Shown piece by piece: positions 1 to 12,079 of a stretch of 64,000 bases of DNA. The DNA is from Stereocaulon alpinum (taxonomy: Eukaryota; Ascomycota; Lecanoromycetes; Lecanorales; Stereocaulaceae): positions 280,511 to 344,510 of the forward strand of contig JAEUBA010000025.1 in the NCBI GenBank assembly GCA_018257865.1. Reading direction: 5' to 3'. Each line of letters begins with the position of its first letter. Position 1 is the first letter of the stretch. A program made the translations under genes and the position numbers. The notes beneath the pieces are model-generated. The model did no database searches and was not told where the DNA came from. It saw only the letters and a list, made by a program, of their open reading frames with translations.

Positions 1-306
1 GTCGCGGAAGGATAAAATACCATCCTCCGTGGCTGACGAAGGGGCTTGGAGGAAGATTTCGCGCTGGTGCTCATATTGGCTGTATTGCCCTTCGAAGTCG
101 TCTTTGTAGGAGCTGGAGCACTATCAGCTGCTATGAGAGCAGGTGGGTAAAAGGTGGGGGTTTGTTACCTGGGATCTCGTCGTATTTTGTACTGGAGGTT
201 TGACCTGGTCGCGCTGATTAGCGACAAGCTCTCGAACGCTGTAGGGGAGGGACGCCTACAGATCTGCATCTATCTTCTCCAGAGCTCCTACCTTTCGCTT
301 GGGCAT
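1..306 (-). CDS. 5' part of an unidentified gene (runs off the left edge)
   Basis: Proposed model, read leftward: exon 1 306-292 (starts MPKRK), exon 2 255-169, exon 3 120-1 and continuing beyond the window. The introns (291-256, 36 nt, and 168-121, 48 nt) have GT..AG ends and all three exons join in phase 0, giving 74 residues. The N-terminus is basic; the last part is rich in Ser, Gln and Asp/Glu (for example YEHQREIFLQAP) and shows no signal peptide or membrane segment. The first intron is unusually short, so the start may be modelled wrongly. The family is not recognised. The uninterrupted 40-codon frame at the window edge is the strongest support. Confidence 0.45.
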
Positions 307-715
307 GGTGGTCTAAATTGGAATTCATTCGTCCGCCACTCAAAATTCATAGCTTCTTAATGAAGTCCGGGATAACGTCGGCGCTTGTAGCGAGCGCTGG
401 GTTGTCAAGGTGAATCCTGACTTGGCGTTCGCCTGGTCGCGGCATCACTGTCAAAGCATTACTAGGTCACGTTGCCTGAGAGACTATGTTGATGATGTCG
501 AAGTGTATTGTAGAAGACTAGTTAAGCTTCAAATGGCTGATAAGAGATTGAGGTAGAAGTTCATCGAAAAAGTACCACCTTAACTGGCCAAATGCTTACA
601 TTATTCATATATTTCCCATCTCAAACAATGCACATCCAAAGTATCCAACAAGGTCAGAGACTCTCACAAGATTCTACTTCATTCAAGCTGGCACGACACG
701 TTTAATAGAACCCAC
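307..715. other. Intergenic spacer, no gene seen
   Basis: Region between a gene reading left from 306 and the 3' end of the gene ending at 716. No convincing reading frame, RNA gene or repeat was seen; it should hold the upstream region of the left-hand gene and the 3' UTR of the right-hand one. Confidence 0.5.
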
Positions 716-2056
716 CTAATGGCCCTGATTCGCGATATGTCTCCCAAATCCATCCGTCTCAACCCTCTTAATGCTCGGCACGAAATCGATTCCATCCAAG
801 TCCTCTCTCTTCAAGCCTTCAACTCTTCTTCCCCCCCTTTCCGAAAGTTCAATCTCCATCCTTCTATCTTCTCGACTCTGCGTACTCGCTCTACTCGCGC
901 TCCTAAGCTGCTCCCCATGCTGCCTCATCCGGAACTCAATAGCCGGCTGGTCCTCCTCTATCATATGATACTGATTCTGCCGCCTTTCTAACGGATGGCG
1001 CTCTTTCAGATCCGGAACCGGTGGCTTTTCCAACGGATAGCCATTCTCTTGTAATTGCGGAAGGTGACTCTGTGGCGGAGGTGGAGACGAATCTTGCGTG
1101 TAGCTTCGGGTGTTGATTATTCCGGGTATGTGCGCATCGTCGTAATCATTGTCTCGAGGCGAATAGGCCGTGGACGGAAGAAGAGAGAGCCCTGGATTGA
1201 AAGGCGCTTCTTCTGCTACGGAATTCATCGGCACTGGGAAAGAATTGGCAGGGTCCTGGTAGCCGTACATTGAGTTTGTCCTGCTCTCGTATACATCTCG
1301 TGCCGCTCTTGGTATGTGTCTTAGTGTGCCAAGTGTACTTCTCGTGTTTCTTCGTTCTCCATTACCCGGCCATTCCCACTCAAGTTTGAAGGTGGATGAG
1401 TTGATCTCTGGGCTGCCATTCCTGGCGTCTTGTTGTTGTTGTAGCAGGCGTAGTAGTTGCTGACGCTGAAGTTCTGTCTCTGGCATCATCTTATCTGTTG
1501 AGGATATTGAATGGTGCCTGTGCATCACGTCTCGAGACCTCACGATGTATATTTTCTTGAATGTCCACATGGCCGCAAGAGCGTAGGCGAGAGCTGAGAT
1601 AATAGAGATAATAATGGCTGCAACAGCGGGACCGGTCCATTGTGGAGTACCGCTGTGTACATAGAAGTGGTAAAGTACGTTTGCGAAACCGAGGAGGCAG
1701 GACGTGAGGCAGGGTACAAAGAGGATATCGAGTCGAAATAGCCAGCTCTTGCAGAGAAGAGCGGTAGCTATGGAGAGGATATAGCCAAGGCCTAACAGGA
1801 TAAGGGCAGTGATTGTAGAAGCCTTGCTCGAGATGGTGAGGGAAGCATTTGGCTTAAAGCTGGAAGGAAAGACGAGAAAGCTGGATGACGTTTAGTTTGA
1901 GAGACTCTGAGACGGCAGATGGCAGGCATACCCTATCATAATCCAACAGGCTGCGAGAGTGGCGATAATTCTCCAATACCATAGCGTATTGTCCTTCTCA
2001 TTGTAAAGATCTATGACCGTCCGCCTTGGCCTCCATTCGGAGTGAGGGGGAGACAT
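716..2056 (-). CDS. Four-TM membrane protein with a long cytosolic tail
   Basis: Exons 2056-1932 and 1880-716 (intron 1931-1881, phase 2) encode 429 residues. The N-terminal ~165 residues hold four hydrophobic segments: one around residues 28-42 ahead of and across the intron, one beginning near TITALILLGLGY, one near LFVPCLTSCLLGFANVLY and one near AVAAIIISIISALAYALAA. The remaining ~260 residues are hydrophilic and probably disordered, with a Gln-run (LLQQQQ), a Pro-run (SPPPPQ) and many Arg/Glu pairs toward the end. The arrangement resembles the many uncharacterised fungal integral membrane proteins with a short membrane core and a cytoplasmic regulatory tail; transport or sensing is possible but nothing catalytic is visible. 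No homologue is recognised. Start chosen because MSPPHSEWRPRR is the only upstream ATG that opens this frame. Confidence 0.75.
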
Positions 2057-2962
2057 TGTAGCTCCTACCTAGCGAAGCGACTTTGCTGGCGAGGTCGTCG
2101 ACAGGGAGAACTCCAAGTCAGACAGGCTGCCTCGCATGTGTGATCGGGCAAGAGGTCATAAATCGTTATGGGATTTACACACTGTGGCAGAGCGAAAGAG
2201 CTTTTCAGGCGTCTTCAACCTGGACGGTAGCACAGGATGCAGGCTTCAAGGCACCCTATGTGCGACTCGGAAATCATCACGGAGGAGATGAACGAAGCGA
2301 AACGAGATGTTGAAATAAAGGAACCCATAGCTGTCATTTGCACGAGGTACACTGCCACAGAATGAGGCTGTAGTCAGCACTGCGTTTGCCTTGCTAGGTT
2401 GTGAACGAGTGTAGGGGCTGCGGCGGGTTATGCTGCGGCATTTGGCCTGCTTCAACCCCCATTTTACGTGCACCAGAGGGGTTTTCCGTGCTTCCCTGCC
2501 AAACAACAATGCCAAATGTCCCTGATGTTGCCAGATCGATCTTTGAAAAGTAGGTCCTGGAGGGTACTAGCCAACCTCAAGAATCAAGATTGAACACCTG
2601 GGCTTAAACTCGAAAAGCGCTGTGGTGTCTATATGGTTGCACCTTGCGCCGTTCACATGTTCTCGGGCCTTTGCAATGGGAAAGTTCTACAGAGGATGTG
2701 GAGAAATGGTATAGGTTTAGCTGCCCCCACAACGTTATGGAGGCTACCTGTTCACAAGTATCTACGTGGACCTGAAGGTTTGCAACAGGCAAGGATCATA
2801 TAACAGAAGGAGACAGGCGCTCATTGTAACTTTATCTCAGGACTTAGGTACTCTATGGGGTTTTCGCAGCTGGGTGTTAATGACTCCAGATCTTTCCCAA
2901 ACGAGGAAGTGGCAGCGTGCCAGCGCTGCATGACCAAAACACCACAGTCGATGTACGTACGT
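2057..2962. other. Intergenic region, no gene seen
   Basis: About 0.9 kb between the start of the four-TM gene and the 3' end of the thaumatin-like gene. Short open stretches exist on both strands but none has a signal peptide, splice-compatible neighbours or recognisable motifs. It should contain the promoter of the four-TM gene at its left end. Confidence 0.5.
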
Positions 2963-4312
2963 TCAGGTCCACAGCCATAGCGCCAGCATAACAACCATTA
3001 TTGTGGACAGTGCCATGGGCATGCTCGAGAAGCATCCCATGCTATTAATCCTCTGTAAAGTGATGTTTTGAGTGTCGGCAAGGACTGAGGCTGACACGTG
3101 CCCGCTTGAAGCAAGCTGATCCAGCTGTTTCGAATAGACCTTGAGAATATTAGAGGAGCGGCCCGTTTGGCAGAAGACGACCTCAAAACCACCACCAGAT
3201 GGGATAATAAAGGTAGACGTTTGATCATCGAAAGCTGTTTGAGATTAGTCCTTATATCCAATTCCTGAGAAGATACGATGTACGGACCAAAACTGTAAGC
3301 ATCAGGACAGACTTTTTTCGCACTTTGGCTGTACAAACTCGGCTTACAAGAGTTTGGACTATCGTAGCTTCCGGTGCAGCAGTCTTGAGCATGATTGTAC
3401 TTTGCGCATGCTGAGTAACAAGGACCGAAGATTGGTCGCTGGATATTGTCGTCGGGATAGGGATAGACACCGTCGCCAGGCTTTGATGGAGGATCTAATT
3501 GCAGATCCCAAGGACACCAGCTTTGGACGTCAGATATACTCTGAGATTCATCCAGAGGGATCGGAAATGATGAATTCGTGCCAGAACTTGTACCGCTGGC
3601 ATCTGAAGTAGAACCCTGAGCGGCAAGTAGAGAAGCACTGCCAATACAGATAGGGTTGGTCAAATTCGGAGGTATTTCCTGCAGCGAAGGATTGTTTGCC
3701 TCGGGGTAAAGTGAAACAATGCCGACGGGAATGTTGTAACCGTCGACGAGAGAGATGTCATAGAACGTCTGACCACTCGAGGAAGCTAGTGTGAATTCCG
3801 CAAGACTCACTGGCGTTTGGCCCTGCTAAATATCAACATACAAATAGTAGACTTCAGCAAGCTGCGCTCACAGTGCCAGTGCATTCAACAATGCCGCCGC
3901 AGTCTCCTGTTCCGCAGGCAGCGCCACCGCCATTCAAGCCGCCGTTGTTGTTTGGTCCAGTCCCGGCAGAATTGAAACTGCAATTTGTTCTTCCCCAGAC
4001 GCGCCCCTGCCAATCTCCGCCAACGGTAAGGTTTTTACTTTCGCCAGTTTTAAGCCCAAAACCTGAGGTTGATGGAGGTGTACCAGCTTGGGTGAATATC
4101 GCAGGGTAGATGGTCTCCGCACACAGACTCGTGACCACTAAAGGCACGTGCTCGTCGCGCCGAAGGACGTAGGAAAGTGGGGCACGCTTCATGTGGTGAA
4201 GAGCGTCCGCAGCTGCGACGAAGTATAGTGGTAGAACGGATAGAAAGGACAGCTTGAGTCTTCGGTAATGGGGGTGTAGTGCCCGACTGTGGCTCATAGA
4301 GGCAGCCCGCAT
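2963..4312 (-). CDS. Thaumatin-like secreted protein, probably GPI-anchored
   Basis: Exons 4312-3872, 3822-3288 and 3234-2963 (introns 3871-3823 and 3287-3235) give 415 residues. An N-terminal signal sequence (LSFLSVLPLYFVAAADA) precedes the thaumatin fold: ICAETIYPAIF-type opening (here LCAETIYPAIFTQAG), the WQGRVWGRTNC segment, CGTGDCGG, VSLAEFTL, FYDISLVDGYNIP and the late Cys-rich CCTGSYDSPNSC and CPDAYSF blocks, all typical of the family, with many paired cysteines. The fungal version has an extra Ser-rich stretch and a hydrophobic C-terminus (ALSTIMVVMLALWLWT) that fits a GPI-anchor signal. Family members bind or cleave beta-glucans at the wall or act on hosts; which applies here is unknown. 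The second intron has a weak donor (GTCCGT) but a good CTAAT branch site and restores the conserved SFA-FDD continuation. An alternative start lies five codons downstream. Confidence 0.85.
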
Positions 4313-5498
4313 GATGGTAGGAGCACACGAAAGTCGATGATGTGGGAGGTTGGGCCCTTGCGATAAGGTCTCACCGTGGTGATATGTCTATTCGAAAGTC
4401 GTTAAGAATCGCCAGCGATCATGTTGTCGTCGCGTCGTGAGGTCGTGAGGTCGTGATGTCGTTGGAGGGAGGTGAGCAGGCTCAGCGCCTGGCGATGGGG
4501 AGCATCGTACCCAGGCTCAAGGAAAGAGTGTGACCAGAGCCAGCTGGTAAGGACAACGGAAGACAGAATGATGATGTTTGACAAAGGAGAGGAAGGAATG
4601 GAGGCCTATCAATAGCGAAGGCCGTTGTGGTTGCAGAGGGTCAATCAGGATGCCAATCGTGATGAACCAGTGCCGCTGCCCGATGACGACCGAGATCTGG
4701 AGAGGAAAGCGGGTGTTCCTGCCAAGGCCGCGCAATCCAAACCAAATCCAGGAAAGCACACCTGCAAAACACCTCTTTCGACTATGGATCGACAGCTTCA
4801 TCAACATTTCTCCACCACTGCTCAACCACGTAACACCTCTTCAAGTCGCTCACATATGAGCTGGTCCATGGACTTCAGGCCTGGGCCAGGCGCACAAAGC
4901 AGCGACTGACATCGCTTCGGCGACCGAGAAACACGAAGGCGCTGTCTATGAGTATTATGCTGCGGACTTGAGGGTCGTCTCCACAGAGTAATCAAATGTC
5001 AACATTGATATAATAGGACCCCAAACTCGGTTCCTCTCTGAAGATAATGTCACCTAACTCCGTTGTCCTCTTTCACATGGTCAGTAAGGGTAAGTACCTC
5101 TGGAGCAGGCGACACACCGCGATTCAATAATCGTCCTTATTCTGTTCCTGCTTGTTATTGTTGATGCGCTTTTGTTTCCATGTGTTCCTCCGACAAATCT
5201 ACGAATCACGGTGAATCGCAATTTCGCATGTCATTTGGTTGGGTTGAAAAGAAAAAAAATGAGGAATCACAGACTCTAACATTAGGTGGTGTATTAAAGG
5301 TGCAGAGCAAGCAACCCCCCAGGGTAGATGCTGAACGTATTTACATGCTTGGAAACCGAGCTGCCTCACGACAAGCCCAGCGGTATTATTCCAATTTTCT
5401 TGATAATCAACCTCCAATCAACAACTCCAAGATGCACATTGTACAGAGTCCTCGAATACTCCTTGTCCGCACCCCTCAACCCATCCACCACCACTTCC
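4313..5498. other. Intergenic region, no convincing gene
   Basis: About 1.2 kb. A short run of imperfect GTCGTGAG-type repeats lies around 4430-4465. Overlapping open frames between 4517 and 4909 on both strands lack splice partners and motifs and were not called. Confidence 0.45.
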
Positions 5499-5895
5499 TC
5501 AAAGCACCAATGCGAAAGCAGCGGCAGCGACAACGGCACCGACGGATCCAGCGACCTGGTTGGCTGCGCCCTTGAACGTTGATGGCGTTGGAGAAGCTCC
5601 GCCCATGACACCTGTTCCGTTCATGGCGACGCTGCTGACTTTCAAAGATGGGCAGGGAGAGGTCTCCATTGGCGCGGCAGAGCGAGTGATCATCTTGTCG
5701 GCTGCTGGACCTGTGGGGCAGGAAGTACCGCAGGGAGCGGAGATGGTAGTGGTAGCAGCCTATATGTCCAGTAAGCGATGACTTCTTCTCCATTCGTGTG
5801 GAGCACAAGTCCGGTAGGCTTGAGCGACTTACCATGGTGTTGTCGGCGCTGACGCCTACAGCCACAAGAGCAAGAGCAGCAAGGAAGAACTTCAT
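5499..5895 (-). CDS. Small secreted Ser/Ala/Pro-rich protein, likely GPI-anchored
   Basis: Exons 5895-5833 and 5759-5499 (intron 5832-5760, donor GTAAGT, phase 0) give 107 residues. The protein starts with a clear signal peptide (MKFFLAALALVAVGVSA), continues with a short region rich in Thr, Ser, Pro and Met that holds three cysteines (APCGTSCPTGP, TSPCPS) and ends in a hydrophobic Ala/Val tail (VGAVVAAAAFALVL) typical of a GPI-attachment signal. This is the layout of small fungal wall proteins and some effectors. No named family is recognised. The stop codon follows the tail directly, which supports the C-terminal frame; the exon 1 end is defined by a consensus donor right after DNTM. Confidence 0.75.
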
Positions 5896-7317
5896 GGTGT
5901 CGATGGGTATATCAAACGTCAAAAGATGGATTATGAGCGAAAGCGAAAAGAGCGTTGGTGTGACTGGGAGAGTGAAATGTTGACTTGTTGTTCAGACTCT
6001 GACAGCGTGAAAAGAATGAAGGGAAGAGGGAGATACAAAGGCAAATGGCACGCATGCAGCTCCTCAAACACAAGATTCCACTAGCAGAACTAACACAGGG
6101 CGCCTGCTTTTGCACTTTCAGTCTAACAGCAATATTCCGGAATGAGGACCAGACCGGTTCCATTTTAGCGCGACTTCAAGAAGTATGAGGTAAGAATTTC
6201 GATTACCAAATTTCTTTGGCGTAAAAGCGGCATCAAGATGTTTGAAGCGCGTTTCCTTTTCTAGGACGCCTCGAAAGTTGCGCCACCCTTTTCGGATCGA
6301 GAGCCATCCGTGCTAGGGTTTAGGGCACCTAGTGTGAACCCCTACGCCTGCGTGCCAGTGTCAGGAATACCGCTCGATCGACTAACCGCGTCATGAATCT
6401 GTATCAACGTACATCAATCCTATACCGCTTGTGGGAAATCTACGATGGGTACGCCCGAACCGGATTGCGGCGTTGCAGTTGTCCCCACCAGACTTCCATG
6501 CGCACCCCACTTTCGAAAGCACAGATTCTACCGCTGATCAAGGCGATCTATGAAACACGATCTATGCAACACAACCTTATCACAAAGCCCCGAATAATCG
6601 AAAGTCAATCATGTATCGACATGGCTCTATGTGGTGACTTGTTGGAAGCAAGTGTACAGTAGTACATTCACAGGTTTCGAGTATGGTGTTCTTCATTTAA
6701 TACGCAGTGGCAGTAACCTTACGTGCTAAATTCTGTACCCCGGGAGGGCGGAAGCGAGAAAAGCGTCAGCGAATCTTAGCCAGATTTGGGCTCGGAAGCT
6801 TGCTGGGCTAGCTTCAGGGTCCAGCAGCATACTTCCTATTTAGGATGTCCAGAACGATGGGGAAGTAATTTCTGGGTCGATCATTTGGTTTTTGCCTTCT
6901 GTTCAAGCGGCATGCGACGGGACATTGCAGCTCGGATGTGGAGAATCCAGCGCTAAACTAGCTTAGCGGTGCTATTACGCATCTGCTTGTTCTCCTCATC
7001 ATTGTTTGTTGCGGGCAATAGGAATGCTTGCAGGGAAATGAGATGCTCCAATGATAGCGGCGTCCACCCCATGTAAGGTTGTCAACATCGAAGGTGCTAA
7101 CGTCAATCTTGCTAGTTGATTCAGGCGCCATGATGCTTTCGTGCAGTGCGGAGCTAGACGGCACCTCACTTCGTCTCCTTCATGATTACCCTCGCTTTCC
7201 CTTCTTCTTTTTCTCTTCTTTACCTTCTCTCTCAATCTCAAAGCTTCATACCATCACTCTTTACAGCATACTTGCTCTTTCAAAGTCAGCAACTTAATTG
7301 TTCAACACCCAGAAGCT
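5896..7317. other. Intergenic region with promoter of the Rds1-like gene
   Basis: About 1.4 kb between two divergently transcribed secreted-protein genes. No gene was recognised. A pyrimidine-rich tract (CT-rich, about 7186-7240) lies roughly 80-130 nt before the ATG at 7318, a feature common at fungal core promoters and transcription starts. Confidence 0.5.
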
Positions 7318-8319
7318 ATGAAGGCCATAATCACTGCCGTTGCAGCTTTCGCTGCCGCCGCTGCTGCGGTGCCCACCTCCAACAAGTATGTATTGGCTTG
7401 AAAAACATGTTCATGAGATTCCTTCCTAACAGAAGTTACCAGCCTCAAGATGATTCGTCAGGCAATGCCAGCCATCACTGACGCTGACATCCTCAACTAT
7501 GCTCTTACCCTGGAGCATCTGGAGGACAAGTTCTACCGTGAAGGTCTCGCCAACTTCACCCAGGCCGACTTTGCCTCAGCTGGCTTCGACGCGACTTTCT
7601 ACGGCAACTTGAAGACAGTCTCCTCGGACGAGATGACCCACGTTGCCTTCTTGACCGCTGCTATTACCAAGGCTGGCTACACACCCGTTGCTGAGTGTGT
7701 ATACAACTTCGGTGCTCTGACACCAAAGACCTTCGTGGCCACCGCCTCCATCCTCGAGGGCGTTGGAGTCAGCGCCTACTTGGGTGCTGCAGCCGACATC
7801 ATGAGCGCTACCTATTTGACCGTAGCTGGCTCCATCCTGACCGTTGAGTCGCGCCACTCATCGTACATTCGTGCCTCCCTCGGCGAGGGCCCATTCCCAA
7901 CTCCATTCGACACCCCATTGACCCTCAACGAGGTTTACACCTTGGCTGCTCAGTTCATCGTTTCTTGCCCATCAAGCAACCCAGCTCTGCCAGTCAAGGC
8001 CTTCCCTACTCTCACCTCTGCACCAAGCAACGGCAACATCACCGTTGGCAGCACCATCACGCTTTTGACACCAGGCTCAGTCATCACCGCCGCTGACGGC
8101 AAGTCGCAAATCTACGCTGCTTTCATCACCGTTACTGGCCCAATCTTCGCCCCAGCCACGGCAACAACTGGCGGCTTCACCGTCACCGTACCAAAGGCAC
8201 CAGAAGGCTCTGCACCAATCAGCGGCCAGACATACGTTGTCCTGACCGGCTGCAACACCACCGTCACTGACGACACCGTTGCTGCTGGCCCAGCTGTCTT
8301 CGAGGTTGGCCCTCTGTAA
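7318..8319 (+). CDS. Rds1-like secreted ferritin-fold (stress-response) protein
   Basis: Exons 7318-7385 and 7443-8319 (phase 2) give 314 residues. A short signal peptide (MKAIITAVAAFAAAAAAVP) is split from the body by the intron. The body matches the fungal Rds1/desiccation-related family with a ferritin-like four-helix domain: DADILNYALTLEHLEDKFY, then VSSDEMTHVAFLTAAI, the segment around ILEGVGVSAYLGAA and VESRHSSYIRA. The Glu and His residues in these helices are where the family would bind metals. The C-terminal ~110 residues are Thr/Val/Pro-rich and probably beta-structured. Family members are induced by glucose, nitrogen or other stress and are exported; the exact activity is unknown. 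An acceptor at 7432 would add three residues (VTS); 7442 is preferred because the CTAAC branch site ends immediately before 7431. Confidence 0.85.
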
Positions 8320-10867
8320 AGCACTAGTTTTTAGTTCTTTGAGCATAAAGTGTGCGCTGGTGGTTGAGAGACGTGGTCAAGAGGACGAGCAGATGAAAAA
8401 AGGTGAAGTCGGCGTTCATATTTTGAGGGAGACATTGTAAATAAGTGCGGAATGTGGAGGTTGTGTCTGTACCTGGCTCTATTTACAACTAATTCTAATA
8501 ATTCATAAACCACCTTGTCTTCTTGACGCAGCTTTTCTCTTTCTACTCTACAACTCGTTTTTTTTTTTTTGCCCAAGTCAGGAGTTGGCTATGACCGACT
8601 CTAGGACACGTCAACACGCCCCTTTTCTTTCAAAGATAAAAACACACCGCGGCCAACGCGCGAAGGAATGCGCAATCTCTTTCCAACATTTTTGCCCCCT
8701 TTGCCATGTTTTCACACTTCACGCACCAGCCGCGCACTACTAACTACACTACGTAGCACTAGCCACAGAAACCCCAATCACCCTCCCACGTGATCGGCCA
8801 AGCCGTTTTTCAGAAACCGTTTTGTCGATGGCCTCTCGGTAAGGCGGTATCCGAGATGTTGATCACTTCTGCAAGCGCCCACTAAGCCCTCAAAAAGCAT
8901 CATCCTATCTATCGCAAGCATCTCCCATGTATACGTAAGTTGGTGTGAGACAAATAATCAGGCATCAGGCTTGATCGTACGTAGTGTGGTATTATTACGG
9001 GTCTGAAATCCCATGACACGGAAGAGGGACGGTCCTTGGGCCGAAATGAGGTCTGCGAAGCCTTTCGGGCCCCAGATCGAGCCACGCTTCTAGGCCTTTC
9101 AAGTTACAGATGTGAGGACTTTTTGTAATTTGGCTACGTACGTAATGCTGACAAGGCTTTTTGCTGCTAAAGTAGTACGCGCTCTTGGCGCCGCGCCGTT
9201 TTCGATAGGAGGTGCAATTTCATACTACTTACTACTTACCTTAGTCACTACTACTACTACTACTACTACTACGACTACGACTACGTAGTCTCTCGCACTC
9301 ATCGCGACTAGGTTGGGCAGACGCCAGAATCGCGTTGATATCTCGAATACGAGATTACTAGTACGATTGCATGATAGCTACCCCTGTCAAGGCTCCTGCA
9401 AGCTCGCATGTCCGAGAAAAAGCCTCTGGACGCTTGTGGAAGATTACACGAGCTGCGTGCATGCACCACTCTCATCTCAGACAGCGTCATCTACCGTATG
9501 CACGTATGGCGGGAATCTAGATGGAAATGACATGGGGGGTGGGCGGGCTGCATCGAAGCTTTATCCGCGCGGCGGAATTTGTTCAAATTGTGAAAGCTTC
9601 ATGGAATTTGCATAGGGATATGCAAATATGTTACAGATATCTGCAGGGCCGTTGGTTTGAGGGGAAAATGAATGCGATCCAGTGTGCATTTGTTCCGAGG
9701 GAGACTTTGTTGCTAAGATATTGCCGCTGTCAACGGCGGATTTGGTGTGGGAGGCTTGAATTGGCCTGCATTGAGGCTTTGCGAAAGGGGTGTGGCAGGG
9801 GTAGATTGGCCTGTGGACATCTCCGTGGGCTATTATTGTCTTGGTAGGCGATGCGGCGTAGCTTTGCTCCGAGTCTGGATCTCGTCAGTTTTCGAATATT
9901 CGTAGGCGTCCGAGAAGGCATTTGGCATATCCCGCTGCCTTTCATTCTTGATAACGCTATCATTTGATTGCCACGCCGCCTGTTCAACGAGCTATCTTGT
10001 TGACTTTGTATTGGCATTCCGCAATTTTGCATCTTCTCGATCCAGGTTTTGTATTTGCATTTGTGAATCGCATCACGAAATTATGGTTTCGGAGCAATGG
10101 CTTCGAAGACTACTGAAAAGGGGGGTATTCTTGAATTAGATCTCTTTCAAGGGCAAGAAAGAGGTTCGCTGGCAGCTCGTGGATAGCTTCTTTGCACTGA
10201 AGGATGAGCCGGTGAGCCAGCAACTACGAGCTGCGACTCCATGATCCGAAGGAGTTCCTGGGCGTGACTTACACTGTGCTCAACTTGTCACCAGTCCCTA
10301 ACGATGTCATCCTAGCTTCGACGAGGACTTGACCGGAAAGGCTGCAGCTCTCGTGCTATTCGGGTTAAACAGTCGCTGACTCACCTCCTGTCTTGGAAGT
10401 CATGATGCCAGCTCCTACGAACATGCAAAATGGAGGACCCTCGGCTCCCACTGAAAGAAGGATTCGCGAGCATTGGAAGCAGAAGAGTATGATAAATACA
10501 AGACTGGATGCGACTGCGTAGGGCGCATGTCGATACAATTGGACTAAAATGCATGATGCACAATAAAGAAGAAAGCCATCTAGTTACAGACGTGTTGATC
10601 TCATCTCACGCCACTTGCATACAATACCACAACAAGAGACCACTGAGCTGCGATTTACTGAGACACCAGGCAGAAGAGCGTGATACTCGCTAACAAGCAA
10701 AACATTGCACAGCGACTGTCTTAATTTCAACCCTGAGCAATGCGAAGAAAGTACCAAATCAAGACCCTATTGTGATGTGGTTAACCTTTCCGTTGCTCTG
10801 CAGTGTCACAGTGAAACCGTTCTCTGAGCCGCTTTCCAAATCTGTGTGCCCAGATAACTACAGTCCT
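8320..10867. other. Long intergenic region, no gene seen
   Basis: About 2.5 kb with no convincing coding sequence, tRNA or transposon. It contains the trinucleotide repeat listed at 9246-9285 and a T-run near 8559-8569. Several open frames of 60-108 codons overlap on both strands without motifs or splice partners. Confidence 0.5.
9246..9285. repeat. (CTA)n microsatellite
   Basis: About ten CTA/TAC trinucleotides in a row followed by degenerate CGACTA units, in the middle of a gene-poor spacer. Confidence 0.9.
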
Positions 10868-12079
10868 TCAGGAGTCCATTTCCTCAAAGTTACGTTTACT
10901 GCCAGACTCCTTACCCTTCTCTTTTCCTGGCAAGCTGGCATTCCTCCATTCTTCACGCCCACTGGCCAGCCTTTTGGCCCTCAGCTTTGCGAAACGCTTG
11001 CTAAAGTTGGCGGGGTTCATGTACGCCATGACCGCCTTCTTTGTGATCTCTACAGGTCCAAGACCTAGTGCACATGCAAACATGCGCCGCATCTTGAACC
11101 GGGCGAAATGACAAAGCGCTTCCGCTTGATGTATGGTCATGTCCTCCCCGTCGCTTCGCACAACCAAAACGCTGCCCGCCTTCGTCGCCAGGTACACCTC
11201 CGGCGGCCAGCCCCAGAGGCCGCTGGTAAGATTTGTCTCCACGTGCAGGAATTTTGCTGGAGAGTTGCGGTAGACATTCTTTGTCTTGCTATGTTTCCAT
11301 GCCTTGTCGGCCTTGTACCTATAGACCCGCACTGGTAACCCGACATGGTCCGAAAATGAGGGGATCGCGCTGCGGAAGACAGGGTGCTCTCTGGGTACGT
11401 TGACAGCAACGTACTGGTCCTGCCCGCATATCCTTTGATCTCCTTCGCAATTGATTCTCACGCCTTGGACCTTTTCTGTCACGTCACCTCTATTCGGAGG
11501 GCTACTATCGTAGACTTCCAGATAATCGATCGTGTCGCGCAAGTCTTTCATGTCCATATCTAGGTAGAGGTGTGGATCTTTGTCCAAGCCTCCGTTCTTC
11601 ATGGCTACCAGCGGTCCTTTCCAGTCATAGATGTCAGGACTGAGAGCTGCGCGAAGGGCTCTCACCACACTCTGATTCTGCTCCAATCTATTGATGGGGC
11701 TATTCTCACGGTAGATGATCTCGATGGTATCACAGAGAGCGCGATTGCGGAGAGGGTTGCGTTGAATGCTCATGTGTCCCGTCACGAAGTTGGTGTGGTC
11801 ATTTGAGCCCATATACTCCGCTAGATGATTGAAGTCATACCCCGAGCCGACCGAGCACTGTACCCAGATGAACATTGGGTCCCAGTCTTCTTCGGGGAAA
11901 AGGATGGCTCGTCTGAAGGACGAATTAGGTCTGTTGGTGGCGATTTTGTACACAGAACAGAGGAGTACGTGGGAGGGCCGATCGGCGTCTGCGCATTCTG
12001 TGGAGCAGTAGTATGCTGATTCGCACTTTGGACAGGGTGATGTGGTGGACGCGTTGCAGATTGCACAGGGAGACGCCAT
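10868..12079 (-). CDS. MYND-type zinc-finger protein
   Basis: A single exon of 403 residues. The N-terminus carries a complete MYND finger: C5-C8, C16-C19, C25-C29 and H37-C41, the canonical C-x2-C, C-x2-C, C-x3-C, H-x3-C spacing that binds two zinc ions and mediates protein contacts. No SET domain follows; the rest (residues ~45-370) is a globular, Trp/Tyr-containing region seen in fungal MYND-only proteins, and the C-terminus is Lys/Arg/Glu-rich. A role in transcriptional or chromatin protein interactions is the usual inference for the domain, but the substrate or partner cannot be read from the sequence. It stands alone, with large spacers on both sides. Confidence 0.85.
   Translation of the reverse strand: MASPCAICNASTTSPCPKCESAYYCSTECADADRPSHVLLCSVYKIATNRPNSSFRRAILFPEEDWDPMFIWVQCSVGSGYDFNHLAEYMGSNDHTNFVTGHMSIQRNPLRNRALCDTIEIIYRENSPINRLEQNQSVVRALRAALSPDIYDWKGPLVAMKNGGLDKDPHLYLDMDMKDLRDTIDYLEVYDSSPPNRGDVTEKVQGVRINCEGDQRICGQDQYVAVNVPREHPVFRSAIPSFSDHVGLPVRVYRYKADKAWKHSKTKNVYRNSPAKFLHVETNLTSGLWGWPPEVYLATKAGSVLVVRSDGEDMTIHQAEALCHFARFKMRRMFACALGLGPVEITKKAVMAYMNPANFSKRFAKLRAKRLASGREEWRNASLPGKEKGKESGSKRNFEEMDS

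Noticed and set aside
4517..4909. Overlapping open frames on both strands
   Set aside because: No start context, splice partner, signal peptide or domain; composition similar to surrounding spacer.
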